Source: an uncultured Selenomonadales bacterium
GTDB lineage: Bacteria; Bacillota; Negativicutes; Selenomonadales; Selenomonadaceae
Length of the DNA stretch: 36,428 bases
Direction of reading: 5' to 3'
Assembly (NCBI GenBank): GCA_937915725.1
Contig: CALGGV010000353.1
Location: forward strand, 1 to 36,428
Notes under the pieces: model-generated
The model's input: only the letters and a program-made list of their open reading frames with translations
What the model was told of the DNA's origin: nothing
The model's database searches: none
Part shown: positions 1 through 8,741 of the stretch, piece by piece
Layout of the letters: each line of letters begins with the position of its first letter
How positions within the stretch are numbered: position 1 is the first letter of the stretch
Position numbers and translations under genes: made by a program

Positions 1-1757
1 TTATTCGCAAAGATGGAAGTATTCGCTGGGTTGATGATTTTGGGCGTTTCACTCACAGTAAAAATTACGGCGACGTTTTTTACGTTTTCATTCGTGATAT
101 TACTGAAATGCATTTGGCGCGGGTAGAAAGTCAACGCCGAGAAAAAGTTATCGAAGGTTTAAGCATTGGCTTTACTTCGATTTATCTTTTAAATCTTGAT
201 ACAGGTACAATGCGTCCTTATCGCCTGTCGACTGGAAATTTTAAGCGGCTTACTCAAGAATTGGGCTTAACCGACAAAGAAAAAGTTAGTTGGCGTGATA
301 TTTTGCCGCTGTATGCTGAAAGATACGTTTTGCCGGAAGACAAAGAAATTTATCTTAAAGAAATTGACGTCGAAAGAGTTAAGGAACGCTTGAAAAAAGA
401 ATCTTCTTATACTGTGACTTATCGTTGCAAAAATATTGAAGAACAAATTATTTATGTTGAAATGTACATTGCCCGCGTTGAAGAAGAAAATTTTACCCGC
501 CACGTTGTAATGGGTTATAGAAATATTACCGAGCATTTCAATCAAGCGCGGCGGGAACTTGCCGAAAAAATGAATATGGAAATGGAATTGGAGCGGGAAA
601 AACGCGCCAATGAAATTAAATCTTCCTTCCTGTTTAACATTTCGCACGACATTAGAACTCCAATGAATGCAATTATGGGATTTACCGAACTTGCAAAACT
701 TCATTTGGAAGATTCAGCGCGCGTGAAAAATTATCTGAAAAAAGTTGACGAGGCTAACCGCCACTTAATCGCACTGATTGACGATTTACTGGAAATGAGC
801 CGGATTGACTACGGCAGGCTTGAAATTAAAGCCGAGCCTTGCAACCTTTCCGAACAACTTGATACAGTGCTTGATATGTTTCGCCCGCAAATTGACGAAA
901 AGAAAATTAACCTTGAGGAAAATTTAGACTTGCCTGAAGGTGAAGTTTTTGTTGACGCTTTAAGATTTCGGCGCGTTTTGGGAAATTTACTTAGCAACGC
1001 CGTAAAATTTACGCCCGCCAATGGTACTATAAAAATTTCTGCAAAACGCAAACAAATTTCTGATTCAGGCTACGCACGTTACCAATTTTCAATTTCTGAT
1101 ACGGGCGTTGGAATGACTGAAGATTTTATGAAGAAAATGTACGTTGCCTTTGAACGCGAGCATACTTCCACAAAAACCGGTTATATCGGTACGGGCTTAG
1201 GTCTTTCAATCACGAAAAAACTTTTGGACGTTATGGGCGGCTCCATTTCCGTAAAAAGCAAAAAAGGCGAAGGCTCCACTTTTACCGTTGACTTACCGTT
1301 GAAACTTGTTGAGCATACTCCTACCGGCGAAATTGTCGAAGAGTCTAAAATTCCGAAACATTCCGGCGAACATAGAATTTTGCTTGTTGAAGATATTGAA
1401 ATTAATCGAATGTTAGCCGAAACAATTTTGAATGAGGCGGGCTTTTTGGTTGAATCAGTTCCCGACGGCTCTGATGCAGTAGAAATTATTAAAAGCCGTC
1501 CCGTTTGGTATTACGATTTAGTTTTAATGGATATTCAAATGCCGGTAATGAACGGGTACGAGGCAACCCGCTCCATTCGTGCACTCGGCAGGGAAGATAC
1601 AAATATTTTGCCAATTATCGCCCTTAGTGCAAACGCCCGCGAGGAAGATAAAAAAATGAGTCTTGAAAGTGGAATGAACTTCCACGTTGCAAAGCCTTTC
1701 GATATTGCACATTTAATAGCAACGGTTGAAGAATATATAGCTGATTCAAAGAGCTAG
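1..1757 (+). CDS. Hybrid sensor histidine kinase/response regulator (5' end outside window)
   Basis: The reading frame is open to the window edge. The residues before the first ATG (108) already read as the end of a PAS/PAC domain (IRKDGSIRWVDD, then FIRDITE), so the gene starts upstream. Numbering from the Met at 108, a second PAS-like region covers about residues 15-140. A short coiled linker follows, then HisKA with the H-box FNISHDIRTPMNA and phospho-acceptor His180. The HATPase domain has an N-box (NLLSNAVKF), G1 (DTGVGM) and G2 (GTGLGL). A receiver domain starts near residue 420 (RILLVEDIEINR), with acceptor Asp475 in LMDIQMP and a conserved Lys in AKPF. It autophosphorylates and passes the phosphate to its own receiver; the stimulus cannot be read here. 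No transmembrane segment is seen in the visible part. A weak terminator follows. Confidence 0.93.
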   Translation, partial: IRKDGSIRWVDDFGRFTHSKNYGDVFYVFIRDITEMHLARVESQRREKVIEGLSIGFTSIYLLNLDTGTMRPYRLSTGNFKRLTQELGLTDKEKVSWRDILPLYAERYVLPEDKEIYLKEIDVERVKERLKKESSYTVTYRCKNIEEQIIYVEMYIARVEEENFTRHVVMGYRNITEHFNQARRELAEKMNMEMELEREKRANEIKSSFLFNISHDIRTPMNAIMGFTELAKLHLEDSARVKNYLKKVDEANRHLIALIDDLLEMSRIDYGRLEIKAEPCNLSEQLDTVLDMFRPQIDEKKINLEENLDLPEGEVFVDALRFRRVLGNLLSNAVKFTPANGTIKISAKRKQISDSGYARYQFSISDTGVGMTEDFMKKMYVAFEREHTSTKTGYIGTGLGLSITKKLLDVMGGSISVKSKKGEGSTFTVDLPLKLVEHTPTGEIVEESKIPKHSGEHRILLVEDIEINRMLAETILNEAGFLVESVPDGSDAVEIIKSRPVWYYDLVLMDIQMPVMNGYEATRSIRALGREDTNILPIIALSANAREEDKKMSLESGMNFHVAKPFDIAHLIATVEEYIADSKS

Positions 1758-1785
1758 GGAATTTTTCCCTGCCTAATTTTTTTTG
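1755..1785 (+). terminator. Possible weak Rho-independent terminator
   Basis: A short AGGGAA/TTCCCT hairpin directly behind the kinase stop codon is followed after a few bases by a run of eight T. The stem is only about 6 bp and not directly joined to the T-run, so termination would be leaky at best. Confidence 0.35.
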
Positions 1786-1792
1786 ACAAGTA

Positions 1793-1813
1793 TGCTATAA
1801 TATTTTCGGGAGG
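1793..1813 (+). promoter_or_regulatory. Extended -10 promoter element and RBS of htpG
   Basis: TGC-TATAAT (1793-1801) is a good extended -10 hexamer. A TTGACA occurs at 1783-1788, but it is only 7 bp away and cannot serve as the -35 of this -10. The RBS GGGAGG at 1808-1813 sits 9 bp before the ATG at 1823. If the -10 is used, transcription would start around the RBS itself and give a very short leader. Position is seen; use is inferred. Confidence 0.4.
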
Positions 1814-1822
1814 TAATTTTGA

Positions 1823-3727
1823 ATGTCTATAGAAACTTTAGAATTTCAAGCAGAAACTAAAAAACTTTTAAATTTGGTAATTAACTCAATTTACACCAAC
1901 AAGGAAATTTTTTTGAGAGAATTAATTTCAAATGCATCTGATGCCATTGACAAATTGCACTTTGAATCTTTGACAAACAAAGATATTCTCGAAGGCGAAG
2001 ATGAATATGAAATTTTTATTTTGCCGGACAAAGAAACTAAAACTTTGGTAATTTCAGATAATGGAATTGGAATGACACGCGGCGAAGTTATCAGCAATAT
2101 TGGTACAATCGCCCAGAGCGGCACAAAGGCTTTTCTTGAAAAAATTCGTGAAAGTGAAGGCAAAATCGACGAAGAATTAATTGGACAATTCGGCGTTGGA
2201 TTTTATTCGGCGTTCATTGTCGCAGATAAAGTTGAATTGATAACGCGCAAAGCCGGCGAAACTGCCGCCGTAAAATGGACTTCAGACGGCGCGGGCGAAT
2301 ACACCATTGAAGATTGTGAAAAAGATTCACGCGGGACAATGGTTGTTTTACATTTGAAAGACGAATTTGTAGACGGAGAAGATTTTGACTTTACAAACAC
2401 TTACACGATTGAAAATCTTGTCAAAAAATATTCAGATTATATTCGTTACCCTATAAAGATGAATTTTGAAGTTAAGGGCAAGCCGGAAGATGAGCCAACT
2501 ATCGAAATTCGCACGATTAATTCAATGCAACCCCTTTGGACGCGCAATAAATCTGAAATTACCGCTGAAGAATATGAAGAATTTTTTAAGCACCAATTCC
2601 ACGAATGGGAAAAACCAATGGAAATTTTTCACACAAAGGCGGAAGGTACAACCGAATATACCGCGCTTTTGTGCATTCCAAAACACGCGGCTTTAAATCT
2701 TTATTACGCAGATTATGAGGCGGGTTTGCAACTTTATTCACGCCATGTTTTTGTAATGGAAAAGTGCAAAGATTTTCTGCCGGATTATTTAAGATTTATC
2801 AAAGGCTTAGTTGATTCACCGGATTTACCGTTAAATATTTCCCGTGAACTTTTACAGCAGAGCAGGGACGTAAAAAAAATCGGTAAAGCGTTGGAAAAAA
2901 ACATTTTAAAGCAGTTAAATAAAATTCTCAAAAATGACAGGGAACATTATGAGGAATTTTGGAACGAATACGGCAAGGCTTTAAAAATTGGCGTCTACAA
3001 TAACGCTTATGATGAAAAAGTTAAGGACGATTTAAAAGATTTACTGATGTTTAGCACGTCAAAGGAAGATAAACTTTCTACGCTTGCAGAATACGTTTCA
3101 AGAATGCCGGAAACTCAAACAAAAATTTACACTGCGAGCGGCAAAGATAAAGCCACAATTTCACAAATGCCGCAAATGGAACTTCTGCGCGAGCGCGGTA
3201 TTGAAGTTTTGTATTTGCTTGATCCTGTTGACGAATTTGCTATTGAGTCTTTACAAAAATATTCAGACAAAGAATTTCAATCTGTAACACGTGAAGATTT
3301 TGAACTTGACGACGAAGAATCTAAAAAAGTAAAATCTGAAGTCGAAGAGCTTGCAAAGTCTCACGAAGATTTATTAAAAGACGTCAAGGAAGTTTTGGGC
3401 GGCGCAGTTTCTGAAGTTCGTTTAACTTCGCACTTGAAAAGCGGCGCGGTATGTTTGGCAACGGGCGTTAATGGTCCTTCGCTGAATATGGAAAAAACTT
3501 TTGCCGCCATGAATAATCCATTTTTCAAGGCAATGAGAATTTTGGAAATTAATCCTAACCACGCGCTTTTCAAAAAACTTAGCGGCTTGCACGCACTCGG
3601 CAAAGATAATGACGAATTTAAAAACTTTTGCCAACTGCTGTACACGCAAGCACTTTTGATTGAAGGAATCATGCCCGATAATCCCGTTGAAGTTGCAAAC
3701 AAAATCGCCGACCTCATGGCTAAGTAA
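1823..3727 (+). CDS. htpG: Chaperone protein HtpG (bacterial Hsp90)
   Basis: ATP-dependent cytosolic chaperone acting as a dimer. At 634 aa it matches the usual HtpG length. The GHKL ATPase pocket is complete: Glu33 and Asn37 in LRELISNASDA, Asp79 and the glycines in DNGIGM (79-84), and the ATP lid with GQFGVGFYSAF (121-131). The middle domain contains the conserved NISRELLQQ segment with the gamma-phosphate arginine. The C-terminal dimerisation domain is present. The start is fixed by GGGAGG 9 bp upstream. The gene appears monocistronic: it has its own -10 element and ends in a strong terminator shared with the convergent neighbour. Confidence 0.98.
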   Translation: MSIETLEFQAETKKLLNLVINSIYTNKEIFLRELISNASDAIDKLHFESLTNKDILEGEDEYEIFILPDKETKTLVISDNGIGMTRGEVISNIGTIAQSGTKAFLEKIRESEGKIDEELIGQFGVGFYSAFIVADKVELITRKAGETAAVKWTSDGAGEYTIEDCEKDSRGTMVVLHLKDEFVDGEDFDFTNTYTIENLVKKYSDYIRYPIKMNFEVKGKPEDEPTIEIRTINSMQPLWTRNKSEITAEEYEEFFKHQFHEWEKPMEIFHTKAEGTTEYTALLCIPKHAALNLYYADYEAGLQLYSRHVFVMEKCKDFLPDYLRFIKGLVDSPDLPLNISRELLQQSRDVKKIGKALEKNILKQLNKILKNDREHYEEFWNEYGKALKIGVYNNAYDEKVKDDLKDLLMFSTSKEDKLSTLAEYVSRMPETQTKIYTASGKDKATISQMPQMELLRERGIEVLYLLDPVDEFAIESLQKYSDKEFQSVTREDFELDDEESKKVKSEVEELAKSHEDLLKDVKEVLGGAVSEVRLTSHLKSGAVCLATGVNGPSLNMEKTFAAMNNPFFKAMRILEINPNHALFKKLSGLHALGKDNDEFKNFCQLLYTQALLIEGIMPDNPVEVANKIADLMAK

Positions 3728-3742
3728 AATTTTTTCTGTACA

Positions 3743-3779
3743 AATAAAAAATAACCCGCTCAAAAGGCGGGCTTTTTTT
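3743..3779 (+). terminator. Terminator of htpG, probably bidirectional
   Basis: CCCGC (3755-3759) pairs with GCGGG (3767-3771) and is followed by seven T. An A-rich stretch on the left (3742-3754) gives a T-run on the other strand too, so it can also stop the convergent CNNM-type gene that ends at 3807. Confidence 0.85.
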
Positions 3780-3806
3780 ATTATGCACGAAATTTTTACA
3801 CTATCA

Positions 3807-5090
3807 TTAACTTGTAATTTTAGTGACAAAAATTTTATCAATTCTTGCGCCGTCCATTCTTTCTACGCGGAATTTAAAATTATTCCATTCTCGAAATTCT
3901 CCAACTTTTGGAATGTAGCCAAAAAGCGAAGTTAAAAATCCGCCCATTGTATGAAAATGATCTCTTTCTTCGTCCGGCAAATTTTCAAGGTTAAAACGCC
4001 GCTTAAAATCTTCAATATCGTAAAGCCCGTCAACCAGCCAATTATTATCTTTCTTCAGCGAAAATTGCGGCTCTTCCGGCTCCTCAAGTCCGACAATTTC
4101 TTGGGCTATATCGTCCAAAGTTATCAAGCCTACAACTCCGCCGTATTCGTCATTTACAATCGCCACAGAATCGCCCGTTGCCTTAAATTTTTCGACAAGG
4201 CGGAAAGTTTCCATTGTGCGCGGTACAAAAATTGGTTTTTTGATAATCGCCGTCAAATTAATCTCTTCGCCCGATTTTTTATCCAAAACGGCGTCCAATA
4301 AATCTTTTGCGTAAATTACGCCGCGACATTCATCTAAACTTCCTTCACCTACAGGAAAAACATTTTGCTTATTTTCACGAATAATTTTTAGATTTTGTTC
4401 AATTCCGTCCGAAATATCCAGCCAAATAATTTGAATACGCGGCGTCATTAAAGCATACGCCGTTTGGTCGCTAAGTTCAAAAATTTTATCAACCATTGCG
4501 CGTTCAGATTTTTCAAAAGTGCCGTCCTCCGTGCCTTGTTCGATTAAATCTTTGACTTCATCTTCAGTTACAATATCTGAAGTTTCGGCGTTCATTCCAA
4601 AAATCATCATAAAAGTTTCAGCGATTTTTGAGAGTAAATTAATTGGCGGGCTAAAAATTTTTACGATTAGGCGAAAACTTTTGTAATGTTCAAGGAAAAA
4701 TTTTTCCGGCGATTGTTGAGCCGCCCTAATCGGTAAAATTTCGCCAAATAAAATCATCAGAAAAATTACAATTCCTATGGCGATTAAAATCGAAATTATT
4801 TGCGCCTGCTCAAAAAAATTTATGTATTGAAAAATTAATTTTGAGAGTGGAATTGCACAGAATCCTGAAAAAATTCCTGCGGCGGTTGCTCCGGCTTTTG
4901 CGATTAGCAAAGGAATTGTCGGCGATTCTAACATTGAAATTGCGGCTTGCGCGTCTAAGTTGCCGTTGTTTGCAAGTTTTTCAAGGCGTCCGTGCAAACT
5001 TTCTGATAGCGCAGTTTCCATTAGTGAAAAATAGCCGCTTACCATTGCAAAGATTATCACAACTGTTAGCGGCAAAATTAACGAATCCAA
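3807..5090 (-). CDS. CNNM/CorC (HlyC/TlyC-like) CBS-domain membrane protein
   Basis: 427 aa. The N-terminal DUF21/CNNM domain (about 1-180) has several hydrophobic spans and begins LILPLTVVIIFAMVSGYFSLMETAL. A CBS pair follows (about 200-325, with LMTPRIQIIWLD and the second repeat VAIVNDEYGGVVGLITLDDI), then a CorC_HlyC domain (about 340-427). The family is linked to Mg2+/Co2+ efflux or homeostasis; the older hemolysin label is not a function statement. The start is TTG (5090-5088), supported by AAAGGA about 10 bp upstream; the next in-frame ATG would cut into the first membrane helix. It stands alone between HU and htpG, convergent with htpG. Confidence 0.92.
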   Translation of the reverse strand: MDSLILPLTVVIIFAMVSGYFSLMETALSESLHGRLEKLANNGNLDAQAAISMLESPTIPLLIAKAGATAAGIFSGFCAIPLSKLIFQYINFFEQAQIISILIAIGIVIFLMILFGEILPIRAAQQSPEKFFLEHYKSFRLIVKIFSPPINLLSKIAETFMMIFGMNAETSDIVTEDEVKDLIEQGTEDGTFEKSERAMVDKIFELSDQTAYALMTPRIQIIWLDISDGIEQNLKIIRENKQNVFPVGEGSLDECRGVIYAKDLLDAVLDKKSGEEINLTAIIKKPIFVPRTMETFRLVEKFKATGDSVAIVNDEYGGVVGLITLDDIAQEIVGLEEPEEPQFSLKKDNNWLVDGLYDIEDFKRRFNLENLPDEERDHFHTMGGFLTSLFGYIPKVGEFREWNNFKFRVERMDGARIDKIFVTKITS

Positions 5091-5158
5091 AATTTCACAG
5101 TCCTTTCAAAAGAATTATGAAATTTTAGCAATTAAATTTTTGACAGTCAAGCATAAGC

Positions 5159-5196
5159 CAAAACAAAAACAGAGCCGCGCTAATCAGCACGACTCT
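5159..5196 (-). terminator. Terminator of the HU gene
   Basis: On the minus strand an 11-bp stem (5186-5196 with 5171-5181, two G-U pairs) with a 4-nt loop is followed by a T-rich tail (plus-strand A-run 5159-5170). It lies 13 bp past the HU stop codon. Confidence 0.85.
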
Positions 5197-5208
5197 GCGA
5201 AATTTCGA

Positions 5209-5484
5209 TTAGAAATTTACAGCCTCTTTAAGCCCTTTGCCTGCTTTGAAAGAAGGAAGTTTTGATTTCGGAATTTCAATTTCTTCGCCTGTACGCGGAT
5301 TGCGTCCTTTGCGTGCACTGCGTGTACGGTTTTCAAAAGTGCCGAAACCGATAATTTGAACTTTGTCGCCTTCGATTAAAGCTTTTTTGATTGTGTCGAA
5401 AACTGCCACAACTGCCTTATCAGCATTTTTGCGATCGAGACCGATTTTGTCAGCAACAGTTGCGACTAATTCTGCTTTTGTCAT
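5209..5484 (-). CDS. hup: DNA-binding protein HU
   Basis: 91 aa, the standard HU/IHF length. The helical N-terminal half begins MTKAELVATVADKIGLDRKNA. The beta-arm contains IIGFGTFENRTRSARKGRNPRTGEEI, including the conserved GFGxF and the RxGRNPxTG arm tip. Nucleoid-associated dimer that bends DNA. The RBS GGAGG lies 10 bp upstream. It has its own promoter and terminator, so it is a single-gene unit. Confidence 0.98.
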   Translation of the reverse strand: MTKAELVATVADKIGLDRKNADKAVVAVFDTIKKALIEGDKVQIIGFGTFENRTRSARKGRNPRTGEEIEIPKSKLPSFKAGKGLKEAVNF

Positions 5485-5519
5485 AAAAATATAACCTCCT
5501 GTAAGTCAAATATTGCTAG

Positions 5520-5548
5520 ACTTTAGCATAAAATTATAGAAAAATCAA
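5520..5548 (-). promoter_or_regulatory. Sigma-A-type promoter of the HU gene
   Basis: Minus-strand -35 TTGATT (5548-5543), a 17-bp spacer, then -10 TAAAGT (5525-5520) preceded by TGC, an extended -10 feature. Confidence 0.6.
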
Positions 5549-5553
5549 GTATT

Positions 5554-5733
5554 CTAAGCAATTATATCAATATTATTTCCAAGATTTGGGTCTAAACTGC
5601 CAATTTCTTGCAAAATTTCTTCTGTTTGTTCAGTGGAATTTTCCATAGCCATTTTCATAACGGCAACGCCGAATTCTTGTTGAGTTTGTGCCAAATGCAT
5701 ATCAACCGACAACGCCGCAATATTCATATCCAT
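5554..5733 (-). CDS. YjfB-like small putative motility protein
   Basis: 59 aa from ATG 5733, which has GGGAAGGAG 9 bp upstream. A longer frame starting at 5799 lacks an RBS. The N-terminus MDMNIAALSVDMHLAQTQQEFGVAVMKMAM matches the pattern of the YjfB family (Bacillus YjfB): IAALS, then alternating Q/L, then VAVMKxAM. The biochemical role is unknown; the motility label comes from its regulon in Bacillus. No flagellar genes lie nearby. Confidence 0.75.
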   Translation of the reverse strand: MDMNIAALSVDMHLAQTQQEFGVAVMKMAMENSTEQTEEILQEIGSLDPNLGNNIDIIA

Positions 5734-5829
5734 AGATACCAACTCCTTCCCTGTTGCGGCTATATTATCACACGCCGCGCCGCTATGCAATATCTTCAAA
5801 AAATTTTTATAATTTTTAGTATTTCAAAA

Positions 5830-6819
5830 TTAAAGTTCCCTCCTCAACAGAAATAAAAAAAATGGTGCGCCTGCTGCCGCCATGACTATTCCTACCGGCA
5901 ATTCTACTGGCGCAACTACTATTCGTGCAAAAGTATCGCTGATTGTCACAGTTGCAATTCCTAAAAAAGCCGTGCCCGGCAATAAATAATTATGATTGGA
6001 GCCGATAATTAATCTTGCAACGTGAGGAACTATCAGCCCTACAAATCCTAATAAACCTACAACAGAAACTGCGCTTGCTGCCAAAAGTGCCGCCAATGCC
6101 GTAAAAAGTAACCGTACCATTTCGACGCGCAGTCCTAAACTTTTTGCCGTTTCATCACCTAGCGCAAGTACATTTAGATAATTTGCGCCTATAAACGCAA
6201 GCAACATTCCAAAAATTGTGTACGGTAAAATTATTTCAACGTGAGGCCAACTTCGCGCAGATAAGCCGCCTACCATCCACATTAACGCGCCGTGAACTTT
6301 ATCGCTATGCAAAATCATCAATGAAGAAATTCCTGCGCCCAAAAATGAAGAAACTGCCACGCCCGCTAAAATTATTCTGATTGGGCGTATTCCGTCTTTC
6401 CACGCCAAAATATAAATTAAAAATGCCGCCGCCATTGCGCCGACAAATGCTATTGGAGTTATCGCCCAGTTTTTTTCGGGGAACAATAACATTACTGTAA
6501 TTCCTGCCAGCCCCGCGCCTGAAGATATTCCTATTATGTGCGGATCTGCAAGAGGATTTTTCATAACTGCCTGCAAAATTGCGCCGGAAAGTGCAAGATT
6601 TATCCCTACCAGCGCGGCTACGATTGTGCGCGGCAGTCTTATATTATTTAAAATTTGGGAGTGCGTATCTGAATTATTTCCAAATATCGCAGAAAAAATT
6701 TCATTCAAAGAAATTTCTACCGAGCCCATTGTTATACTTAAACATATTCCAAAAAACGCCAGAAAAATAAATATCGCCAAAATTAAAATTGGATTTTTAA
6801 AATTTTTTGGAAGAATCAT
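5830..6819 (-). CDS. FecCD/BtuC-family ABC transporter permease
   Basis: 329 aa, with about ten hydrophobic spans along its length. Family motifs are present: RLPRTIVAALVGINLALSGAILQ near the N-terminus, NPLADPHIIGISSGAGL around 110-130, and the coupling region with GFVGLIVPHVARLIIG in the last third. It is the transmembrane part of an importer for iron-siderophore, heme or cobalamin. The start codon overlaps the stop of the binding-protein gene (ATGA), so the two are translationally coupled. The ATPase is encoded divergently at 7959. The substrate cannot be settled from sequence; the neighbouring CbiK hints at a metal-tetrapyrrole. Confidence 0.94.
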   Translation of the reverse strand: MILPKNFKNPILILAIFIFLAFFGICLSITMGSVEISLNEIFSAIFGNNSDTHSQILNNIRLPRTIVAALVGINLALSGAILQAVMKNPLADPHIIGISSGAGLAGITVMLLFPEKNWAITPIAFVGAMAAAFLIYILAWKDGIRPIRIILAGVAVSSFLGAGISSLMILHSDKVHGALMWMVGGLSARSWPHVEIILPYTIFGMLLAFIGANYLNVLALGDETAKSLGLRVEMVRLLFTALAALLAASAVSVVGLLGFVGLIVPHVARLIIGSNHNYLLPGTAFLGIATVTISDTFARIVVAPVELPVGIVMAAAGAPFFLFLLRREL

Positions 6820-7760
6820 TTAAAATCCTCGGGATAAATTAATTTTGCCACATATTCCACAGCCTCCGGATAATGAATTCCGGGACTTAACAAAAATAAA
6901 TCTTGCGGCAAATAGTAAAACTGATTATTTTTAACGGCGGGGATTGTCTGCCACGCGGGATTTTCCGCCAATCTTTTGTCCATAGCCGCTTTGATTTCGT
7001 CAATATCGCCCATGCTTGTAATAAAAATTATTTCGGGATTTTGTTCAATCAAAGTTTCCAAACTGTAAGGCGCAGTATCTGTTTTATCATCAGCTGCCGT
7101 CATTCCGGATGCCACATTTTCCCAACCCAAAATTTTCAAAACATTTCCTGCAATGCTGTTATCAAGTTGAACGCTTAAACCTTGAGCCGTGCTGTGCAAA
7201 ATTGCCACGCGCTTTTTTTCTTCCGGCAACTTGTCAAGGATATTTTTTATCTTGGCGTCCATTTCTTCAACAATTTGTTTGCCCTTTTCGGGTTGTCCAG
7301 TAAGTTGAGAAAAAATTTCGATATTCTTTTTGGCGTTGTCATAAGTTTTCATGTCAACTACAATGCAAGGAATTTTATTTTCTTCCAAAATCGTTGAAAG
7401 TTTTTCATTCATACCTTTGTTGACAATGACTAAATCGGGCTTGCAAGCCAAAAGTTTTTCTGTGTCAATTTGATAAACCGCGCCAATTTCTGCGGCATCT
7501 TTGGCGAATTCCGGAATAGGTTTTTTAGAACTAGGACGCCCCACAACTTCGCCACCGACCGCGCCCCACGGTTCCAAAAATGACGCTGAAACAGAAACAA
7601 CCCTTTCAGGCTTTTTGGTAAATTCAACTGTCCTGCCTGCGTCGTCTGTTACAACGTAAAAATTTTGAGAATTTGAATCTTCTTTTATCGCGTTATCGTT
7701 GCCGCAACCTGTCATTATTGTTAAAATAAAAATCATCAGCACTAAAAGATTTTTCTTCAT
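6816..7760 (-). CDS. Periplasmic-binding lipoprotein of a metal/tetrapyrrole ABC importer (BtuF/FepB-like)
   Basis: 314 aa from ATG 7760, with AGGAGG 9 bp upstream. The longer open frame (to 7835) is only the antisense of a repeat and lacks an RBS. The N-terminus is a lipoprotein signal (MKKNLLVLMIFILTIMTGC, Cys19 being lipidated). The mature part has the type III binding-protein fold: DDAGRTVEFTKKPERVV, the E..KPDLVIV strand, a central helix, and NPEIIFITSMGD in the C-lobe. It captures the ligand and delivers it to the FecCD permease immediately downstream. The ligand could be siderophore, heme or corrinoid. Confidence 0.92.
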   Translation of the reverse strand: MKKNLLVLMIFILTIMTGCGNDNAIKEDSNSQNFYVVTDDAGRTVEFTKKPERVVSVSASFLEPWGAVGGEVVGRPSSKKPIPEFAKDAAEIGAVYQIDTEKLLACKPDLVIVNKGMNEKLSTILEENKIPCIVVDMKTYDNAKKNIEIFSQLTGQPEKGKQIVEEMDAKIKNILDKLPEEKKRVAILHSTAQGLSVQLDNSIAGNVLKILGWENVASGMTAADDKTDTAPYSLETLIEQNPEIIFITSMGDIDEIKAAMDKRLAENPAWQTIPAVKNNQFYYLPQDLFLLSPGIHYPEAVEYVAKLIYPEDFK

Positions 7761-7776
7761 AATGTTAACCTCCTTG

Positions 7777-8007
7777 AAATTTTGGAAGTAAAATTTTTTA
7801 TGAAAATTTGAGGCAAAAAATATTTCTGTCAACATTGCCGATAAAAATTTTGGGTTAAATTTTGGAAGTGAAAAATTTTATGAAACTTGAGGCGCAAAAT
7901 ATTTCTGTCAACATTGTCGGTAAAAACTTTTGGTTAAATTTTGGAAGTGAAAAATTTTATGAAACTTGAGGCAAAAAATATTTCTGTCAACATTGCCGGT
8001 AAAAAAA
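7777..8007 (+). repeat. Three tandem copies (period 79-80 bp) of the ATPase-gene 5' end
   Basis: Copies start at 7777, 7857 and 7936, each beginning AAATTTTGGAAGTRAA. Each contains an ATG followed by the sequence for the first ~15 codons of the ATPase. Copy 3 is the functional gene start (ATG 7959). Copy 2 reads MKLEAQNISVNIVGKN and then runs into an in-frame stop inside copy 3. Copy 1 stops after three codons. The repeat fills the whole divergent intergenic region. Each copy also carries a TTGACA on the minus strand (7832-7827 in copy 1), which could act as a -35 for the binding-protein gene, but I see no convincing -10. Confidence 0.9.
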
Positions 8008-8741
8008 TAATTTCCAATATCACGCCTGTTTTTCCTGAAGGACGCTGTATCGCAATTATAGGACCGAACGGCGCGGGAAAATCTACCTTGCTAAAAGTTT
8101 TGGCGGCTTTAAATTCCAATTATGAAGGCGAAGTTTTTTTAGGTGGCGAAAATATTCGCAAAATGAATCGGAAAAAAATTGCGCGCCACCTTGCAATTTT
8201 GCCGCAAACAATGCAGACTCCGCCGGATACAACGGTTGCGCGGCTTGTAGATTTTGGAAGATTTCCTTACCGAAGTTTATTTTCAAGCGGCAACCCTAAG
8301 GAAGACAGAGAAATTACCGAATGGGCAATTAACGTCGTAAATCTTGAAAAATTTAAAAATCGTCAAGTAAATTCACTTTCCGGCGGTGAACGTCAACGCG
8401 CAAGAATCGCAATGGCTCTGGCTCAAAGACCGGAAATTATTTTATTCGACGAGCCAACAACTTACCTTGACATTGCACACCAAATTGAAGTTATGCAAAT
8501 AATTCGCCAGATTAATGAAAATTACAAAATGACTGTAATAATGGTATTGCACGATATAAATCACGCGCTACAATACGCTGATGAAGTTATAGTTTTGAAG
8601 GACAGCAAAATTTTTCAAGGCGCGCCAAAAGAAATTATTAACGCTGAAATGCTTGCTGAAGTTTTTGGAGTTAGAGCAGATATTTTTGTAAACAGTCGCG
8701 GCGCGTCAATCCTTGCGCCAATTTCTACAATCAAGCGTTAA
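7959..8741 (+). CDS. ABC transporter ATPase (FepC/BtuD family)
   Basis: 260 aa from ATG 7959. Walker A GPNGAGKST (35-43), signature LSGGERQRARIAMAL, Walker B IILFDEPTTYLD and the switch His in VLHDINHAL are all intact. It powers the FecCD permease encoded on the opposite strand. A TTG at 7941 would add six residues (MEVKNF) but has no RBS. GGAAG about 11 bp before ATG 7959 is a weak RBS, and it is preserved in the other two repeat copies. The stop codon overlaps that of the convergent ABC-2 permease gene. Confidence 0.92.
   Translation: MKLEAKNISVNIAGKKIISNITPVFPEGRCIAIIGPNGAGKSTLLKVLAALNSNYEGEVFLGGENIRKMNRKKIARHLAILPQTMQTPPDTTVARLVDFGRFPYRSLFSSGNPKEDREITEWAINVVNLEKFKNRQVNSLSGGERQRARIAMALAQRPEIILFDEPTTYLDIAHQIEVMQIIRQINENYKMTVIMVLHDINHALQYADEVIVLKDSKIFQGAPKEIINAEMLAEVFGVRADIFVNSRGASILAPISTIKR

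Noticed and set aside
1783..1801. TTGACA plus TATAAT upstream of htpG read as a full promoter
   Set aside because: Spacing is 7 bp, far below the ~17 bp needed; only the extended -10 is kept.
3422..3841. 139-residue open frame antisense to the htpG 3' end
   Set aside because: Lies inside a clear conserved gene, has no RBS, and its residues show no family pattern; a frame shadow.
7761..7835. N-terminal extension of the binding lipoprotein (start at 7835)
   Set aside because: The added residues are antisense of the 80-bp repeat and would bury the lipoprotein signal; AGGAGG supports ATG 7760.
7761..7958. Cobalamin riboswitch or B12 box upstream of the importer genes
   Set aside because: No B12-box-like GCCACTG sequence or matching fold seen; the region is filled by the tandem repeat.
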